This document shows positions 1 through 11,830 of a DNA stretch of 64,000 nt, piece after piece (position 1 is the stretch's first letter; every line of letters begins with the position of its first letter). The stretch is taken from contig JAQGEQ010000380.1 of NCBI GenBank assembly GCA_034620365.1, forward strand, positions 806,001 through 870,000. Direction: 5' to 3'. The position numbers and the translations under genes were made by a program. The notes beneath the pieces were generated by a model that did not search any database, was not told the origin of the DNA, and saw only the letters and a program-made list of their open reading frames with translations. Origin of the DNA: Pegea sp. RAD2-039. Lineage: Eukaryota > Chordata > Thaliacea > Salpida > Salpidae.

Positions 1-468
1 CTTCAGTTTTTTTAAACATTTTTAAAATACTTTGTTGGCCTTTCAGGGTTTTTGAAGGGGTTTTTGGTTTTCCTTCAGCTGTAGCTGATTCATTTAAACA
101 TTTCATCTCTGAACTTTCATTTAATGATTTGAAATTATGATTTTGTTTTCCATCAACTGCTTCAGTTTGAACGATAAGAGAATCCTATAAAAAAAAAAGA
201 AAAAAAATTGAATTAGTTGAGAAGGTAGACAGAGTATTTCATAATTTCAACTAATTTCAAACAAAAGTAAAAATTGACCTTGTTGGTTTCTTTTGTAGTT
301 TTTAGTTCCTTCATTTCTACATCTAACAAAATAAAATTAAAAAGCTTTTAAATAAATAATTAAATCCAAGCTTTTAAACATTTAGAAAACTAAAAAATTG
401 TAGAAAATTTATTACAAACTTATAGAGACAAAATTTGTACAAATGATAAACTAACCTTCAAAATTCAT
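1..468 (-). CDS. 5' end of a gene for a PIP-box-like protein (partial)
   Basis: Three minus-strand exons join in frame: 468-456 (ATG and four codons), 322-279 and 184-1, the last running off the window. Acceptors read ttgttag and ttatag; donors read GTTAG and GTCAA. The 80 or so visible residues are polar and low-complexity. Near the window edge is QQSILKMFKK, which resembles a degenerate PCNA-interacting (PIP) box (Q-x-x-I-x-x-aromatic pair, with Met in place of the first aromatic). N-terminal PIP boxes are known from DNA ligase I and other replication or repair proteins, so a nuclear replication-linked role is possible, but no catalytic domain is in view. The exon structure is well supported; the identity is open. 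Confidence 0.55.
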
Positions 469-1301
469 GGCTTTTAATGAATGATAAAAATATTCTAAAT
501 TTAAAAATAAAATTGAAAAAATTATTAAATTATTGCAATAACAAAAGCAATTAAATAGTTTTATGTTATAATCAACTAATTTATCAATATTCTATTATCA
601 TTATATTATCAATATATTTTTGAATAATACAAATATCAAGACAAGTTAAAAATTATCTAAAGTTGTATTTTACAATCAAAATTTCTTCAACTAAATTCGA
701 AAACCAAATTATTTTATTGTTATTAAACTATAAAAGCTATTTATAAACCACTTTTCAATTTTTGATTTAACTGATACAAAATAAATAAAACAATTATTTA
801 ACAAAAAAATGTAAAACATTTCTTATTCAATATATTAAAATTAGCTAAGAATATTACTAAATTACACTTACAAATGAAAAAAAATAAAACTTTCGAAAAT
901 AAAATTCGAATTTCTAATATTTATGCATTCATATCAAGACAACAACCGACTAATTTACATTATCAACTTTAGTTGGCGCGTAAAACTTTTTTGACATTAA
1001 TCAATAATGTTTAGAAACTAAAAATAAAGTTAGAAGTATAAAGAAAATTAGTTGAAATATGCGACAAGTACGCGCACAAAAAAATATAAAATCGAATAAT
1101 TTGTTTACTATAATTTACTATAATTAGCACAAACAAAGAAGCTAACTAAAAGCTGACCTCAATCAAATAAAGGTTATCTTAACGTTAACAACTGGAAGTC
1201 TTTTTCGACATAATTGAAAATAAACCTTTTATCATGTTTCTTACCAAAAATTTTTACTATTTATACGCTTATAAAACATTTTTCAAACGAAAAATTGTAG
1301 T
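469..1301. other. AT-rich intergenic stretch
   Basis: No coding exon was found. The segment between the start of the minus-strand PIP-box gene and the RT relic is very AT-rich and presumably contains that gene's promoter, but no specific element was recognised. Confidence 0.5.
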
Positions 1302-2040
1302 ATGTTGAAAGGTATAGTACATCCTTCACACCCTACTCGCCTAAAAATAATGGCTGAAAGAATATATCCCAAGTCACAATGCGTTTTCATATCAAAACGC
1401 TCTATCATTGACATGATTTTTCTACTTCAGCAAAATGCAAAGAACAAAACAGATCTTTGTATATCGCGTTCATCAACCTTCCCAAAGCTGTTGACCTAGT
1501 CAGTAAGGAAGGTCTGTTGTCGATATTAAGATTGAAAGCTTTAATTTGATAAACTCATTTCAAGCCGAGATCAACGGCTGCATCGGTAAAGCATATGATA
1601 CATTTGCATGGTTTACCTCCAAGGTCCAGAATAATCAAAAGCTATCCATCAAAACCAAGGCTACCATCTCTAGAGCTTTTGCATGCAGTAAGTACGCCAG
1701 CGAAACTTGAACTTTGTCGAAAACAAATGAAAATAAACTGAACACTTTCTTCGTTTTTGTCTTATACTACGTTTAAGATTACAGCAAAGTATCTCAAACA
1801 AAAAGTAAGCAAAGGCTTCGCTGGCTAGGACACGTCAGTGGGATGGAAGATGGACGGATTCTAAAGTATCTGCTGTATGGGGAGCTATCAAAAAGCAAAC
1901 ACAATGTCAGCCGTCTCTGTCTTGGTTTTAATGATACTCGCAAGCGTAATATGAAATCGCTTAGCATCAATACCAGCAATTTCGAGGATATCGCTGCAAA
2001 TAACGCTCTCTACTCCACAAACAAATAGAGGATAGAAAAA
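1302..2040 (+). mobile_element. Decayed non-LTR retrotransposon, reverse transcriptase relic
   Basis: Broken plus-strand frames carry recognisable reverse-transcriptase pieces. Near 1339-1440 there is the palm-side motif SQCVFISKRSIIDMIF (family form: SQCGFR..R.T.DM.F). Near 1555-1710 there is a segment ending in ISRAFACSKYASET, and near 1815-1990 the C-terminal LRWLGHVSGMEDGRILKYLLYGEL. The last is the typical RLRWLGHV.RM.D.RLPK..LYGEL signature of RT copies often mis-annotated as cellular genes in animals. Stop codons interrupt every segment and the catalytic FADD region is missing, so the copy is dead and internally deleted. A short relic of the same type sits at 45258-45380. Confidence 0.75.
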
Positions 2041-2568
2041 ACCCTTTTGAAGAAAAGAAAGAAGCAACAAAAAAAACTTTTAAGTCTTTTGCTTTTTACT
2101 CTTTATTTGTTTTTAACATCATCACTTATATCACATCCAGCATGGCCGTTCACGACCAAAATGTTAAACAACCTGACCGTCTCTATTAGATTTTGTATAA
2201 ATATTTATACCATTGCAGGGTTTGATTCACTTTTTTAGAGCCACAAAATAAAGCTTTCATATGAAATTATTAACCCATCAAAAAGTTTGATTAAACTTAA
2301 TTATTTCAAAATATTTTGAGTAAGCTTATTTTTATTATAGAATAATGGAACATAGGTTATCAGGTTTTTATTTACATGTACGATCTTAATTAAAAGAATT
2401 TTTTTTATAAATTATTTAAATTTATTATGGTTATGACTTTTCTCTTAGTATTTGTAAAAATCTTCAAATCTCATATACGTGCCACTTTAAGCAAAATCCA
2501 TTTTAGAGTAATTAATGATACATGATAATATAAACAAAGCTGTTTATTGTAATTAAGTTAGTTGCGGT
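2041..2568. other. Intergenic, nothing recognised apart from a possible 3' splice site
   Basis: There is no coding signal. The only notable point is the acceptor-like aattaagttag ending at 2561, seven bases before the PIGL start codon. It could be a 5'-UTR intron end or a trans-splice acceptor. Confidence 0.45.
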
Positions 2569-3327
2569 ATGTTGTGCATAACTCTTTTGATTATTCTCTC
2601 ATATATTTTGTTGATTAAAAAACACAAAATTCAATTAAAAGATAAAAATAGGGTCTTTAATGCAAAAGGAGGCGACAAAGTTCTGCTAGTAACTGCCCAT
2701 CCAGATGATGAATGTATGTTTTTTTCACCTACAATCTTATATTTATTACATTTAAAGTGTCAAGTTATTCTTCTGTGTCTTTCAAATGGAGATTATGATG
2801 GTTTAGGTGAAGAGAGAGCATACGAACTCTATAGAAGCTGTGAAAACTTTGGCATCCCGCTCGGCAATGTTTCTATATCTTCTCATTTTAATGATGATCC
2901 AAATGTATTCTGGGACTCGAAAGATATTTGTAAAACTATAGAAAGTCAAGTCTTAAAGCATCAGATTAACATCATCTTAACATTTGATGAAAATGGAGTT
3001 AGTTCCCATAAAAATCATATTTCTTGTTTTAATGGTGTAAAACATTTCTATAAACTGTTTGGGAAACCTCAAAATATTTCTTGTTATTGTCTTAAGAGTG
3101 TTAATATTTTTAGAAAATATCTTCAAGTTGTTGATATTTTACCAACTATTTTAACTTCAATATTTTCTAATACAAATCAGATTATTTATTCATCACCTAA
3201 TGGATACTTTACTGGATATAAATCCATGTTATTTCATGAATCACAATTGCTTTGGTATAGAAGATTATTTGTTATTTTTTCAAGATTTATGTTTTTAAAT
3301 TCATATACAAATATTAATGTTTTATAA
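2569..3327 (+). CDS. PIGL: N-acetylglucosaminyl-phosphatidylinositol de-N-acetylase (PIG-L)
   Basis: One uninterrupted frame of 252 codons. Enzymes of this family remove the acetyl group from GlcNAc-PI, the second step of GPI-anchor synthesis, on the cytosolic face of the ER. Residues 2-16 form a hydrophobic N-terminal anchor. The metal-binding signature AHPDDE lies at residues 43-48, LSNGDYDGLG at 71-80, and TFDENGVSSHKNH at 138-150, which supplies the second metal-binding histidine. Length equals that of the animal family (about 250). The start is the first ATG in frame and places the membrane anchor correctly. The gene has no intron here although animal PIGL genes are usually multi-exonic. 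An AATAAA-type signal follows about 330 bases downstream. Function is confident by motif. Confidence 0.93.
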   Translation: MLCITLLIILSYILLIKKHKIQLKDKNRVFNAKGGDKVLLVTAHPDDECMFFSPTILYLLHLKCQVILLCLSNGDYDGLGEERAYELYRSCENFGIPLGNVSISSHFNDDPNVFWDSKDICKTIESQVLKHQINIILTFDENGVSSHKNHISCFNGVKHFYKLFGKPQNISCYCLKSVNIFRKYLQVVDILPTILTSIFSNTNQIIYSSPNGYFTGYKSMLFHESQLLWYRRLFVIFSRFMFLNSYTNINVL

Positions 3328-4741
3328 TTTTTCAAAATTATAAAACTGTTTTTTAAAGCTTATTGTTGTCTTTTATAGAAATATCAAACTTAAAAATAAT
3401 TTATTTGATTTTTAAACTCATTACTGTTTTTGAACTAATCTGACTTATTAGTTAGTCCAATACAATTTTAATCAGTCATATTTGTTTATTTAAGCTTTTC
3501 ACTTTATAAATAATCTTTTAAATTGTTCATAAAAATCTTTTTGTTTTTCTTGTGTTTTATGTTGCATGTGTAGTTTAATCATTGAAAATACAATTTTTGT
3601 TACTTATTAAGTGAGCTATGTTTCTTTAAAACAATATGTATTCATTCAAATAAAAATGAATAATAAAGAATTGTTTCAACAGCTTTTTGTTTATAATTTA
3701 AGCAAATCAAACTAAGATAAGGAAAACCTCTACCAAATTAAGATATTAATTAAATGAAGTCACTAAAAATGGATTTGAAATTTCTGTTAGCATTTTCTAT
3801 GTGTAATAAATAAATAGTATTCAGATAATTACATAAATAGTCTTAGATTGAATAATTTATTTTAAAATATTCATGTTCATAAATGCTTTAAAGATATTAT
3901 AAATTGGGAAAATAATTTGTATTTTAATTTTGTTAGTACTTGCAATAAATACAATTTCTGATTTGATTTCAAACTAAAACTCATTTTTAATTTCTTTCAT
4001 TTCCTGTTGTATTAATAGATATAGTTTAATCACAGATATGTTTTAAAAACTGTAGGTGATATTATGGTTTCTTCATGGTTTCTCCTGAAACATGATTATG
4101 ACTTGTATTAAAAATAGTTAAGCGTATTTAGAGTCTTAATTTGTACCACCTGTAACCAAAAGTGTTAGGTTGATGTAAAGATATCATCTCGTTGAGGTCT
4201 AGTGATTTTAATCTAGTTTTTTCACAATCTAGTAGTTATTACATTTGTAACAATATAAACTTTTGACTTGAATATTTAAAAAAGTGTTTTAAGTTTATGT
4301 ACGCAGTCAAGTACACTAATTTAAGGTACAACTACTCATAAGTTTTTAAAGTTTGAAATTTTTTGAAGTATTTTTTAAACGAGCATCTTATCAAACATAA
4401 TCTTAGCACTCTAGACCAGAAGAGCTGTCAGTATTATTAAACTGGATTAATATAGTTCAATATGATTAATAAAAGTTTGTCAAGATCAAGTTGAGAACCT
4501 AATGTTTAAACATTTTCTTATAAAATTCTATTTACACTTTAATCTAAACCATAGGTTGATAGTTCTCAAAATTTTTTGATATCAAAAAAATTATGTCTTT
4601 TATTAAAATTATAGCAGATGATGAACTATCTTTAATTATCTATCTTAAATAATTTCATATAACAGTTTTTATCTGTCACTTATAGTGGTATTTTTTAAAT
4701 TGAATTTATTATTATTACACTAAAATTTGAAATTATTACAG
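3328..4741. other. AT-rich intergenic stretch
   Basis: Holds the likely 3' UTR of PIGL (AATAAA near 3661) and otherwise no coding exon, RNA gene or repeat that I could recognise. Confidence 0.5.
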
Positions 4742-4915
4742 CGCTTTCGCATTTCTACAGTTCCCAAAAAGTTAGAATCCATATTAACAGATTTTGTTGT
4801 TTCGATGACGTTAGAGTTATTTGAAAATTACGTCAATAAGTCAGCTGATTTAAACATGTTTACGTGTTGCTTAATATACATTATAACTTTGTTATTAGTT
4901 TTATATATTTTATAA
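4742..4915 (+). CDS. Possible terminal exon encoding a tail-anchored segment
   Basis: An open stretch of 57 codons follows an acceptor-like tattacag at 4741 and ends at TAA 4913-4915. It begins RFRISTVPKKLESIL and finishes with a hydrophobic run, CLIYIITLLLVLYIL, that would make a C-terminal membrane anchor. Codon content is more balanced than in the surrounding DNA. No partner exon was found upstream on the same strand, and no family was recognised. It may be a chance frame in AT-rich DNA. Confidence 0.22.
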   Translation, partial: RFRISTVPKKLESILTDFVVSMTLELFENYVNKSADLNMFTCCLIYIITLLLVLYIL

Positions 4916-5534
4916 GACAATAAACAAACTTTTTGTTGAAAACTCCATACTTTAATATTTTTACTTTATATAGAACTATATATGTATATAAACTTCCTAT
5001 ATTTATTAGTAATATTATTAAATAACACTACATCTGTTTATTATTTACAATTATTTATTTATTCCAAAGTTGCACAATTTTTTTTGCAATAAACAAAAAA
5101 TTAGAACTTTCAATACTAAATCGGTTTTTCAGACTCCAAAATTCTTGAGTAAAGTTTTATCTGATTATTATTAGAAATACTTTTTCTACCTTTTTAATCA
5201 AATAAAATTAATTGTTTTCAATATTTATATTTAAAGATATTTTAACTTCTTTTTTTATTTGTCAAGGTTTTGATATATTTTTTTCTAAAACTATATTTTC
5301 ATTATTTTCTTTCTAAATATAATTAGTGTTGGAACATTATTTAAGTTGATAAACTATTTTTAGTAACTCTTAGAACACTTTTCTGTGAGATATAGTCAAT
5401 ATAACATGATTTCTATCACTAAATTCTATATTTCTATATGTTTAAAGTTGGTTTTTAAAGTTGTTATTAAAGTTTATTTTCTATTCTCTTTAAGATTTTA
5501 TTATTTTATCTCGTAATGCTCCTTATCTACAACC
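4916..5534. other. Intergenic, upstream of BICDL
   Basis: AT-rich DNA without coding exons. A pyrimidine-rich stretch ending ctctttaag near 5494 could be a 3' splice site for the BICDL leader. Confidence 0.45.
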
Positions 5535-8500
5535 ATGAATAATGTGCCCACAAATGATAGCCAACCAAGTCATTCTCTAGAGGAAGATCTATTTCAATAT
5601 GATCATCAACAAAATATCAGAGCTTCTACAAGATCTTTAAAAGCTAGTGAATCTAATTTAAATGAGGTATTATTCTATATTACATTCTTCAGTGTTATTT
5701 AGTTAATTAATGTGATTTTAAATACAAAGTTTGTAGATATCTACAATTATATGTGATCAACAAACTACTAATCATGATGAAGCTCATGATTTCCGTATTG
5801 TTCCACGATTTGTTATTTGCAGCCATGCTTTAAATAAATAAATAAATAATTATTTTGTTTAAAAAAAAGTTAATGTGAAAAAATGGAAAGTAGATACAAA
5901 TTTGTTCATCCAACTATAAAAGTTATTAAAATTTTACAACAGAAATTGGTTTTTATAAATGTTTTCAATTTGTATAGCTTTGAATTAAAATTAGAAACTT
6001 TTTTTCTAATATTTATTGCTTTTTTTATTAGCAGCTTGATGTTTACACAAAACTTGAAAACAAAGAAAGAGACCTTATACTAGCAGCTCAATTAGGAAAG
6101 TCATTACTTGAAAAAAATGAAGAATTAGTTGCTGAAAAAGAACAACTTTGTGTGGAATTTTATGAGAAAACTGAAGTATTTTTTAATTAATATTTAATTC
6201 ATTCCAAAAAAATTAAATGATAAAAAATTGTAGAAATTAGAACAAGAAAAACATGAAGTCTGTTTAAAGTTAGAGATGAAATCAGAAGAATGTAAATCTC
6301 AACAATTGCAACATGAGCACGACATCACTTTACTACAGGTACTTGTGTTTTAATCAAACCTCTTTCATAATCAATTATCATTGTTCAGGATGAAATAGAT
6401 GAAGTCAGAGGCTTGATGACGTCAGTAGAACGCGAGAAAAATCGCGTGGTTACGGAACTAAGTGAAGTTAATCAGAAACTAAGGAACCAGCTCCACCTGG
6501 TAACTTCTATTCAAACTTTTGTAGACTGATAACCGATCAACTTGTTCCTAGGCAACTGAAGCGGAACAACAACTCTCACAACAGGTTCAAAAACTTCGAA
6601 AAGAGTTTATGGAGAAGTATGACGTCACCAACTTCAAGCTCCGACAACTAGAGAGCAACGAGAATCAGGTTTTAATGATTATTCTTTTGATGAACAAAAT
6701 TTATTTGTAAATTATTTTATTGATCACTTCTGGATCAGTTACTGAGACAGGTGAGGTGATGTTGTAGCGACTTAGATGACTTGTAGATGTAGTTGGTGAT
6801 TTTTAACAAGTTTTTGGGCAACTCTATTATGTAATTAATGAGATCTTTCAGATTCATGATGATGTGGAAAGTAGGAACAAACTGGAAGAGAATATGAGTT
6901 TGATGCAGAGTGAAAGTGAGCATCTAAAGATTGAACTTACTTCTTCATATGATCGAGTACATCTTCTGGAACGAAACTTACATGATCAAGAGAGGGAGGT
7001 TAGATGTTGTATGTTATGTAGATTAAAATCCTAAAGCTTAAAAATATTATCTAAAAAGTAAAGATGAAGCTTTTAGGCTGATTTGTAGGAGACGCTTGTT
7101 TCTTATCGCGCATCTTCACTAGATCCTTGATTCAATTTCCTTAGTAATGATCATCTGATGAGAGATGATGCCGACAACTGAAACTCAACTAGCTCTTGCT
7201 ACTTGCACCTCGCTAATATTCCTTTCTTTCAAAGTTGAAAATGCGAAATGAAGAGCTTCGTGACATCCGATCTTTGAACAGTAGATTACAGATGAGAATC
7301 GATGAGTTGACAGAAGATCTTTCAGTGATTCAAATAACGAGTTCTGATTGGTTAGTTGCTCCTGACTTTCATTAACTTGCTTCTTTTTCTAGATCCTAAC
7401 ACTCTTAGCACATCGTCACTACTCAACGAGCTGGAATCAAGCGGTGTCGAGTATGATGACGTCATCACTTTAAAACAGCCAATCATCACCGATGACGTCA
7501 TCAACGAAACAGAAGAGGTAATGATCTGAATATTGCTTCTGCTGATTAGTAGTTGTAGTTTGGCAACTGATGACGTCATTACATAGTTGAACAATTGCGC
7601 TATTTTTTGATGACGTCACTAAATGTAGTTTGCCTGTATGTGACGTCATTACTTGTAATGTAGCACGTGACTTGTAAAAAGCGCGCGTGTCACGACATCT
7701 TGTTGTTGCTGCTTGTAGCGAAGTGATGACGTAATGATGAAGCCAGCAGTCGCGGAAACCCCCCTAAGGAAACAGCTAGACGAGAAGATGATGACGTCAC
7801 TGATCGTCAATTACCATAAGCGATTAATAGAAGGAATTGATAATTGTCAACTGCAGATTATCGAGGTTCAACTTTTCGACATTTGAAACGCATGTTGATG
7901 TAACAGCTGCTAGTTGGTGCTTCTAGTTTCATCAACTTCATCATCTACTCGCGCTTATCTCTCTACTTGTGTTTTGTAGACGAAGCAAGATATTTGGAAC
8001 AATCATCAACGCATTCTTACTATCTGTACTTTGCTCCGAAACTATCTGAATAAATTCGATGTAGTGACTGACAATCAACAAAATTTTGATAGCAAGCACA
8101 TCAACTTAACTCACGCTATTCACCATCTCGCTTCACTTGTTAATCATGTGATTCAGATGAAGGAAGAAAAAGAAAACACCAAGTTGTTGATGGATGATTT
8201 GAAGAAGAAAGTCACTGGCTTGATGGTTGATAAAGATAAAGAAGTTGCCGCCAAAAACAGCTTACAGGTTTGTGATTGGTTGAAGATGTTTAGAAGGCTT
8301 CTGATTGGTTGATTATAGATGAGTTTAGCACAAGCTAAAACTGATTTGATGTCAGTAAACACTCAGTTATTGGAAGCTATTCAACAGAAGTTGCAACAAC
8401 AAAGAGAAATAGAAGCGTGGCAGGTTTGTGGTGGGTGATGTAGTTCTTGTTTAACTTATGATCTGTAGGAAGATATGGAATTAATGATCCAAAAAAACGT

Positions 8501-8874
8501 AAATGAACAAAAAATGTCCCATAAAAGTATCAGGAAACCTCCTCCTGCTGCTACTACTACTTCTACCAAGTCGTCTTGGTTTACTTTCTCGAGAAAGAAC
8601 TCTTTAAATCAACAACAACAAGTTCAAATGGGTTTGTTGACCTCTTCATCATCTCGACTATCTTCAATTATCATCTTCAGTTGATCCTGTACGGCCGGCA
8701 TCACCTGCGGGATCTTCTTCATCATCTGCATCATGTCATGAAAGAAGTGAAAGTTCGGGCGGTTTGTTTACATGGTTACGAAGTCGAAGGTCGAATAATG
8801 AGACGTCTTCAATTCACCAACCTTCTGATGAAGACACAAAAAGTCTTTCTTCATTACATCAGCAATCAACTTGA
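5535..8874 (+). CDS. BICDL1: BICD family-like cargo adapter (BICDL/BICDR)
   Basis: Exons: 5535-5666, 6035-6175, 6234-6338, 6389-6499, 6552-6668, 6739-6750, 6852-6998, 7235-7340, 7393-7517, 7719-7865, 7980-8267, 8319-8423, 8469-8631, 8681-8874; about 631 residues. Family members are coiled coils that link Rab vesicles to dynein-dynactin. Exon 2 encodes KERDLILAAQLGKSLLEKNEEL, abridged here as the ERDL..AAQLGKSLL block shared by BICD-related and HAP1-type adapters. Heptad-rich exons 3-8 follow. Exons 12-13 contain LEAIQQKLQ and IEAWQEDMELMI, as in BICDL C-terminal regions. The tail is Ser-rich with GGLFTWLRSRR. All junctions keep phase. Two are weaker: the donor A|GTTCTG of exon 8 and the 12-nt micro-exon 6739-6750 (LLRQ). 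Introns are mostly about 50 nt. Nine TGACGTCA palindromes lie in or just after the gene. Confidence 0.85.
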
Positions 8875-9041
8875 AATTGCTATTTCGTTGTGTGACATCA
8901 TTGAGTGACGTCATCATCTGACGTTATGTCTACTCACCAAATTACCTCAAATTCTTTCGATTATTATTTAATAGACAAAATAGCAAAGAAGAGAAAAAAA
9001 TCGAAAATATGGAAAAGAATCTTTAATAAAATCCAAAATCT

Positions 9042-9330
9042 CTATATACCAAAATCTTCACAATCCAAAGTCTTCACAATCCAAAATCTTCACAATCCAA
9101 AGTCTTCACAATCCAAAATCTTCACAATCCAAAGTCTTCACAATCCAAAATCTTCACAATCCAAAATCTTCACAATCCAAAGTCTTCACAATCCAAAGTC
9201 TTCACAATCCAAAGTCTTCACAATCCAAAGTCTTCACAATCCAAAATCTCTATATACCAAAATCTTCACAATCCAAAATCTTCATAATCCAAAATCTTCA
9301 CAATCTAATCTTTCACAATTCAAAATCTTT
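9042..9330. repeat. 16-bp minisatellite downstream of BICDL
   Basis: About 17 tandem copies of a 16-bp unit, CTTCACAATCCAAAGT or CTTCACAATCCAAAAT, with some divergent units (CTCTATATACCAAAAT) at both ends. The unit length is not a multiple of three, so the open frame crossing it (8905-9495) reads a 48-bp triple unit and is most likely not a gene. The array starts about 170 bases after the BICDL stop and may lie in its 3' UTR. Confidence 0.9.
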
Positions 9331-9904
9331 GCAATTTGCGCTTGTCATCAAACGCTAGCACCAACCGTTGTCAATACTTTCTTTATTGAGCTTAAAACTT
9401 CCTATTTTCTGCTGCTGCCTTTTTCTTCATCGCTTTATTGCCGCAAACAATCAGTTCACCACCACCGTTTACAAACCATTATCATTATCAGATAACATTT
9501 TGCCTTTTCATCGTTTTCTAAGCAGCCAGATTTTTTTGATTATTACAAATTTATAAATTCTCAAATTTTTATCTCGTAATTATGAAACTTTTGAATTAAC
9601 GAATTTGAAAAGATGTATTATCGTTTCAGAATTAATTTGAAAAGATGAAATATTTTAGTAATTTACTGAAAGTCATTAGAAGCATGTTAAGAATTGTATA
9701 GTTTCAAAAAACGTAACTAATCTTTTGTTAAAAAGTCTATCAGACTTAATAATTTTTGTTTTCTAAATTAAATTGTTTTTCTGGTAAAATTGCGAATAGC
9801 TTTGTGGATATTAAATATAAATTCATGCTTCTAAGTTATCCCAGTTCTTCAAAAAGGGATGTATTCAAAAATTGATTGTAATTTTTTCTAGCAACGTTAT
9901 TTAG
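9331..9904. other. Intergenic, nothing recognised
   Basis: No coding exon or RNA gene. AT content rises sharply compared with the BICDL gene. The right end merges into the ATTTATTCATTTATTT tail of the adjacent LINE. Confidence 0.45.
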
Positions 9905-10718
9905 TGGCTAAATTTATTCATTTATTTATTTCAATAAATGTGAAGGAGGGTACCTGAAAAAAGCACCTCTCGCTAACACACATTCTCACAAATAACAATC
10001 ACAGATGTTCTATTTAGCCAAAAATATAGAAAGTAAAAGATGTAACACATGGTATTTCGATATCACTCAAAGCATATAACAGTGAACAATTGCATGGAAT
10101 GTTAATAATATAAAAAAGAGAAAAAAATCACAGTTTATAAATGACAATGTTGGCAATATTAAAACGGTTTAACTTCTTTTTGAACAACGCGAGTGATTCT
10201 GACATGACAATGTCTGATGGTAGCTGATTCCATGTATTAATTGTACGGTATGAGAAAAAATTTGCACTGACCAATGTACTAGGTGATATAGGCTTATTAA
10301 GGTGTAATGGGTGTCGTCTGAGCTGATATAACTTGAAGGAAGCACTAATAGAAAAGAAATCATCAAACTGAATGTCAATTAAATTGTGGATAATTTTAAA
10401 AATAAGAATTAAGTCGTATTTAATGCTTTGAATTTCCACAGTATCTAAATTGAAGAGACTGAGACGACGTTTATAACTATCATATTTAATATTAAGTTTC
10501 CTACATACTAATCTTATAAATGTGGCCTGAACATATTCGTTTTTTTTTATATCACTAACTTGATATGGCATCCATTCACTGACATTGTATTCAAGAATTG
10601 GACGTATGTACAATTTGAAAAGATTGATAAAAAGGCATGGGTTCTTAGAATTAAAGGTCTGTATAAATAAATTATAAACTGACACTATAAATGAACAAAA
10701 CTTGCTATCAGTCATCTA
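9905..10718 (-). mobile_element. 5'-truncated LINE (CR1/L2/Jockey-type RT C-terminus plus 3' UTR and tail)
   Basis: On the minus strand an open frame from about 10715 to 10128 encodes the C-terminal part of a non-LTR reverse transcriptase. Blocks include YIRPILEYNVSEWMPY, YDSYKRRLSLFNLDTVEIQ, and the family-typical end FFSYRTINTWNQLPSDIV followed by FKKKLNRF. A 3' UTR follows and ends near 9990-9911 with GAGAATGTGTGTTAGCGAGA, then ACCCTCCTTCAC and an ATTTATT-rich simple tail. The frame is unbroken over 195 codons, so the insertion is fairly young. Endonuclease and RT palm are missing, as expected of 5' truncation. The terminal block recurs at 41400, 54440 and 63481, linking the LINE to the SINE copies. 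Confidence 0.85.
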
Positions 10719-11830
10719 CATCAGTTAAATGATGTATATATTATGTTATATAAAAATGTAACGAATGTTACTAATAGTAAACAACAAACGAATTAGAATT
10801 CTAGACTTGTAATACAAATTTTATAAAAATTCTGACTAATTCATGTAACGCAAAAGTTTTTGTTAAACTTGTGTTTGTTTATTTTGGGTAAGTTTTGTAA
10901 CAATGTATCTAATAAGTACATTAAAAATATGTTTAAATATTATATATCAAACATAAGATCAAATAATAGATGTGGCATGGTCAAAGTATTAGGGCTGGTC
11001 GCTTCTTCAAAGTATATAATTTTAAGAAATATAAAATTGTTTGAAAAAAGCTACTTTTGATATTTCAAAATCACTTGTATTTGACAAATATGTTAATTTC
11101 AAGAAATTCAGATAATAAATGGAACAACAAACAATTTTAAAACCATTTTAGTTAGTTTGTTTTTCAAGTAACTTAGCTTACAAACATTGCAGCTTTAGTA
11201 GCTCATATATCTACCTCCACAAGGGTCTTCTTGTTTCTCAGATTAAATATACTTATTAGAATAAACATATTACTAAAATAAAATCCTTATATGGTAATTT
11301 TCATTTGAATAATAAAAGGTTTATAAACAATGCTATCTTATTGTATTTTATTTGAATAATCTCTTAGTATTTTTATAGATATTTCTTTAATATTGACTTG
11401 TTTGTTAAAAATTTCTTTCAGTTTTTGTTCATTTTTTTAATAACTCACTAGTTTTTTCATTTTATTATTTTTTTGTAAAGACTTCAATTTTTTGTTTTAA
11501 ATATTTTTCTGAAACTTAATTAGGTCTTAATATAATTTTATTCATTAAATTTATTTCTTAGATTTTTTGTTAAAATATAATTCTAATAGTTTTTTCAAAC
11601 TATATTATTAGATTTTAAAGTTTTAGTAGAAAACTTATTTTTGCATTTCAATTTTTTATCAATGTATAAAACTATTATGTTTCATCTATTATATTAAATA
11701 TTAAACATATTTTAATTTTTTTTGTTCTACTTTGTTTAGTATTGAGTTTAACATTTTTAATGAAATTAATATTCATTAAAACTTTTACGTCAGTTGTTAT
11801 ATTATTATAGATTTTAAATTTTCATTACAA
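10719..11830. other. AT-rich intergenic stretch
   Basis: No gene recognised. An acceptor-like attattatag ends at 11810, 20 bases before the LAMTOR5 start codon. Confidence 0.45.

Noticed and set aside
8905-9495. 196-codon plus-strand frame over the 16-bp minisatellite
   Set aside because: The unit is not a multiple of three and the peptide is only a by-product of the array. The sequence outside the array has no coding character.
10860-11060. 66-codon frame between the LINE and LAMTOR5
   Set aside because: It has AT-driven codon content, no splice signals, and no domain or homologue that I recognise.
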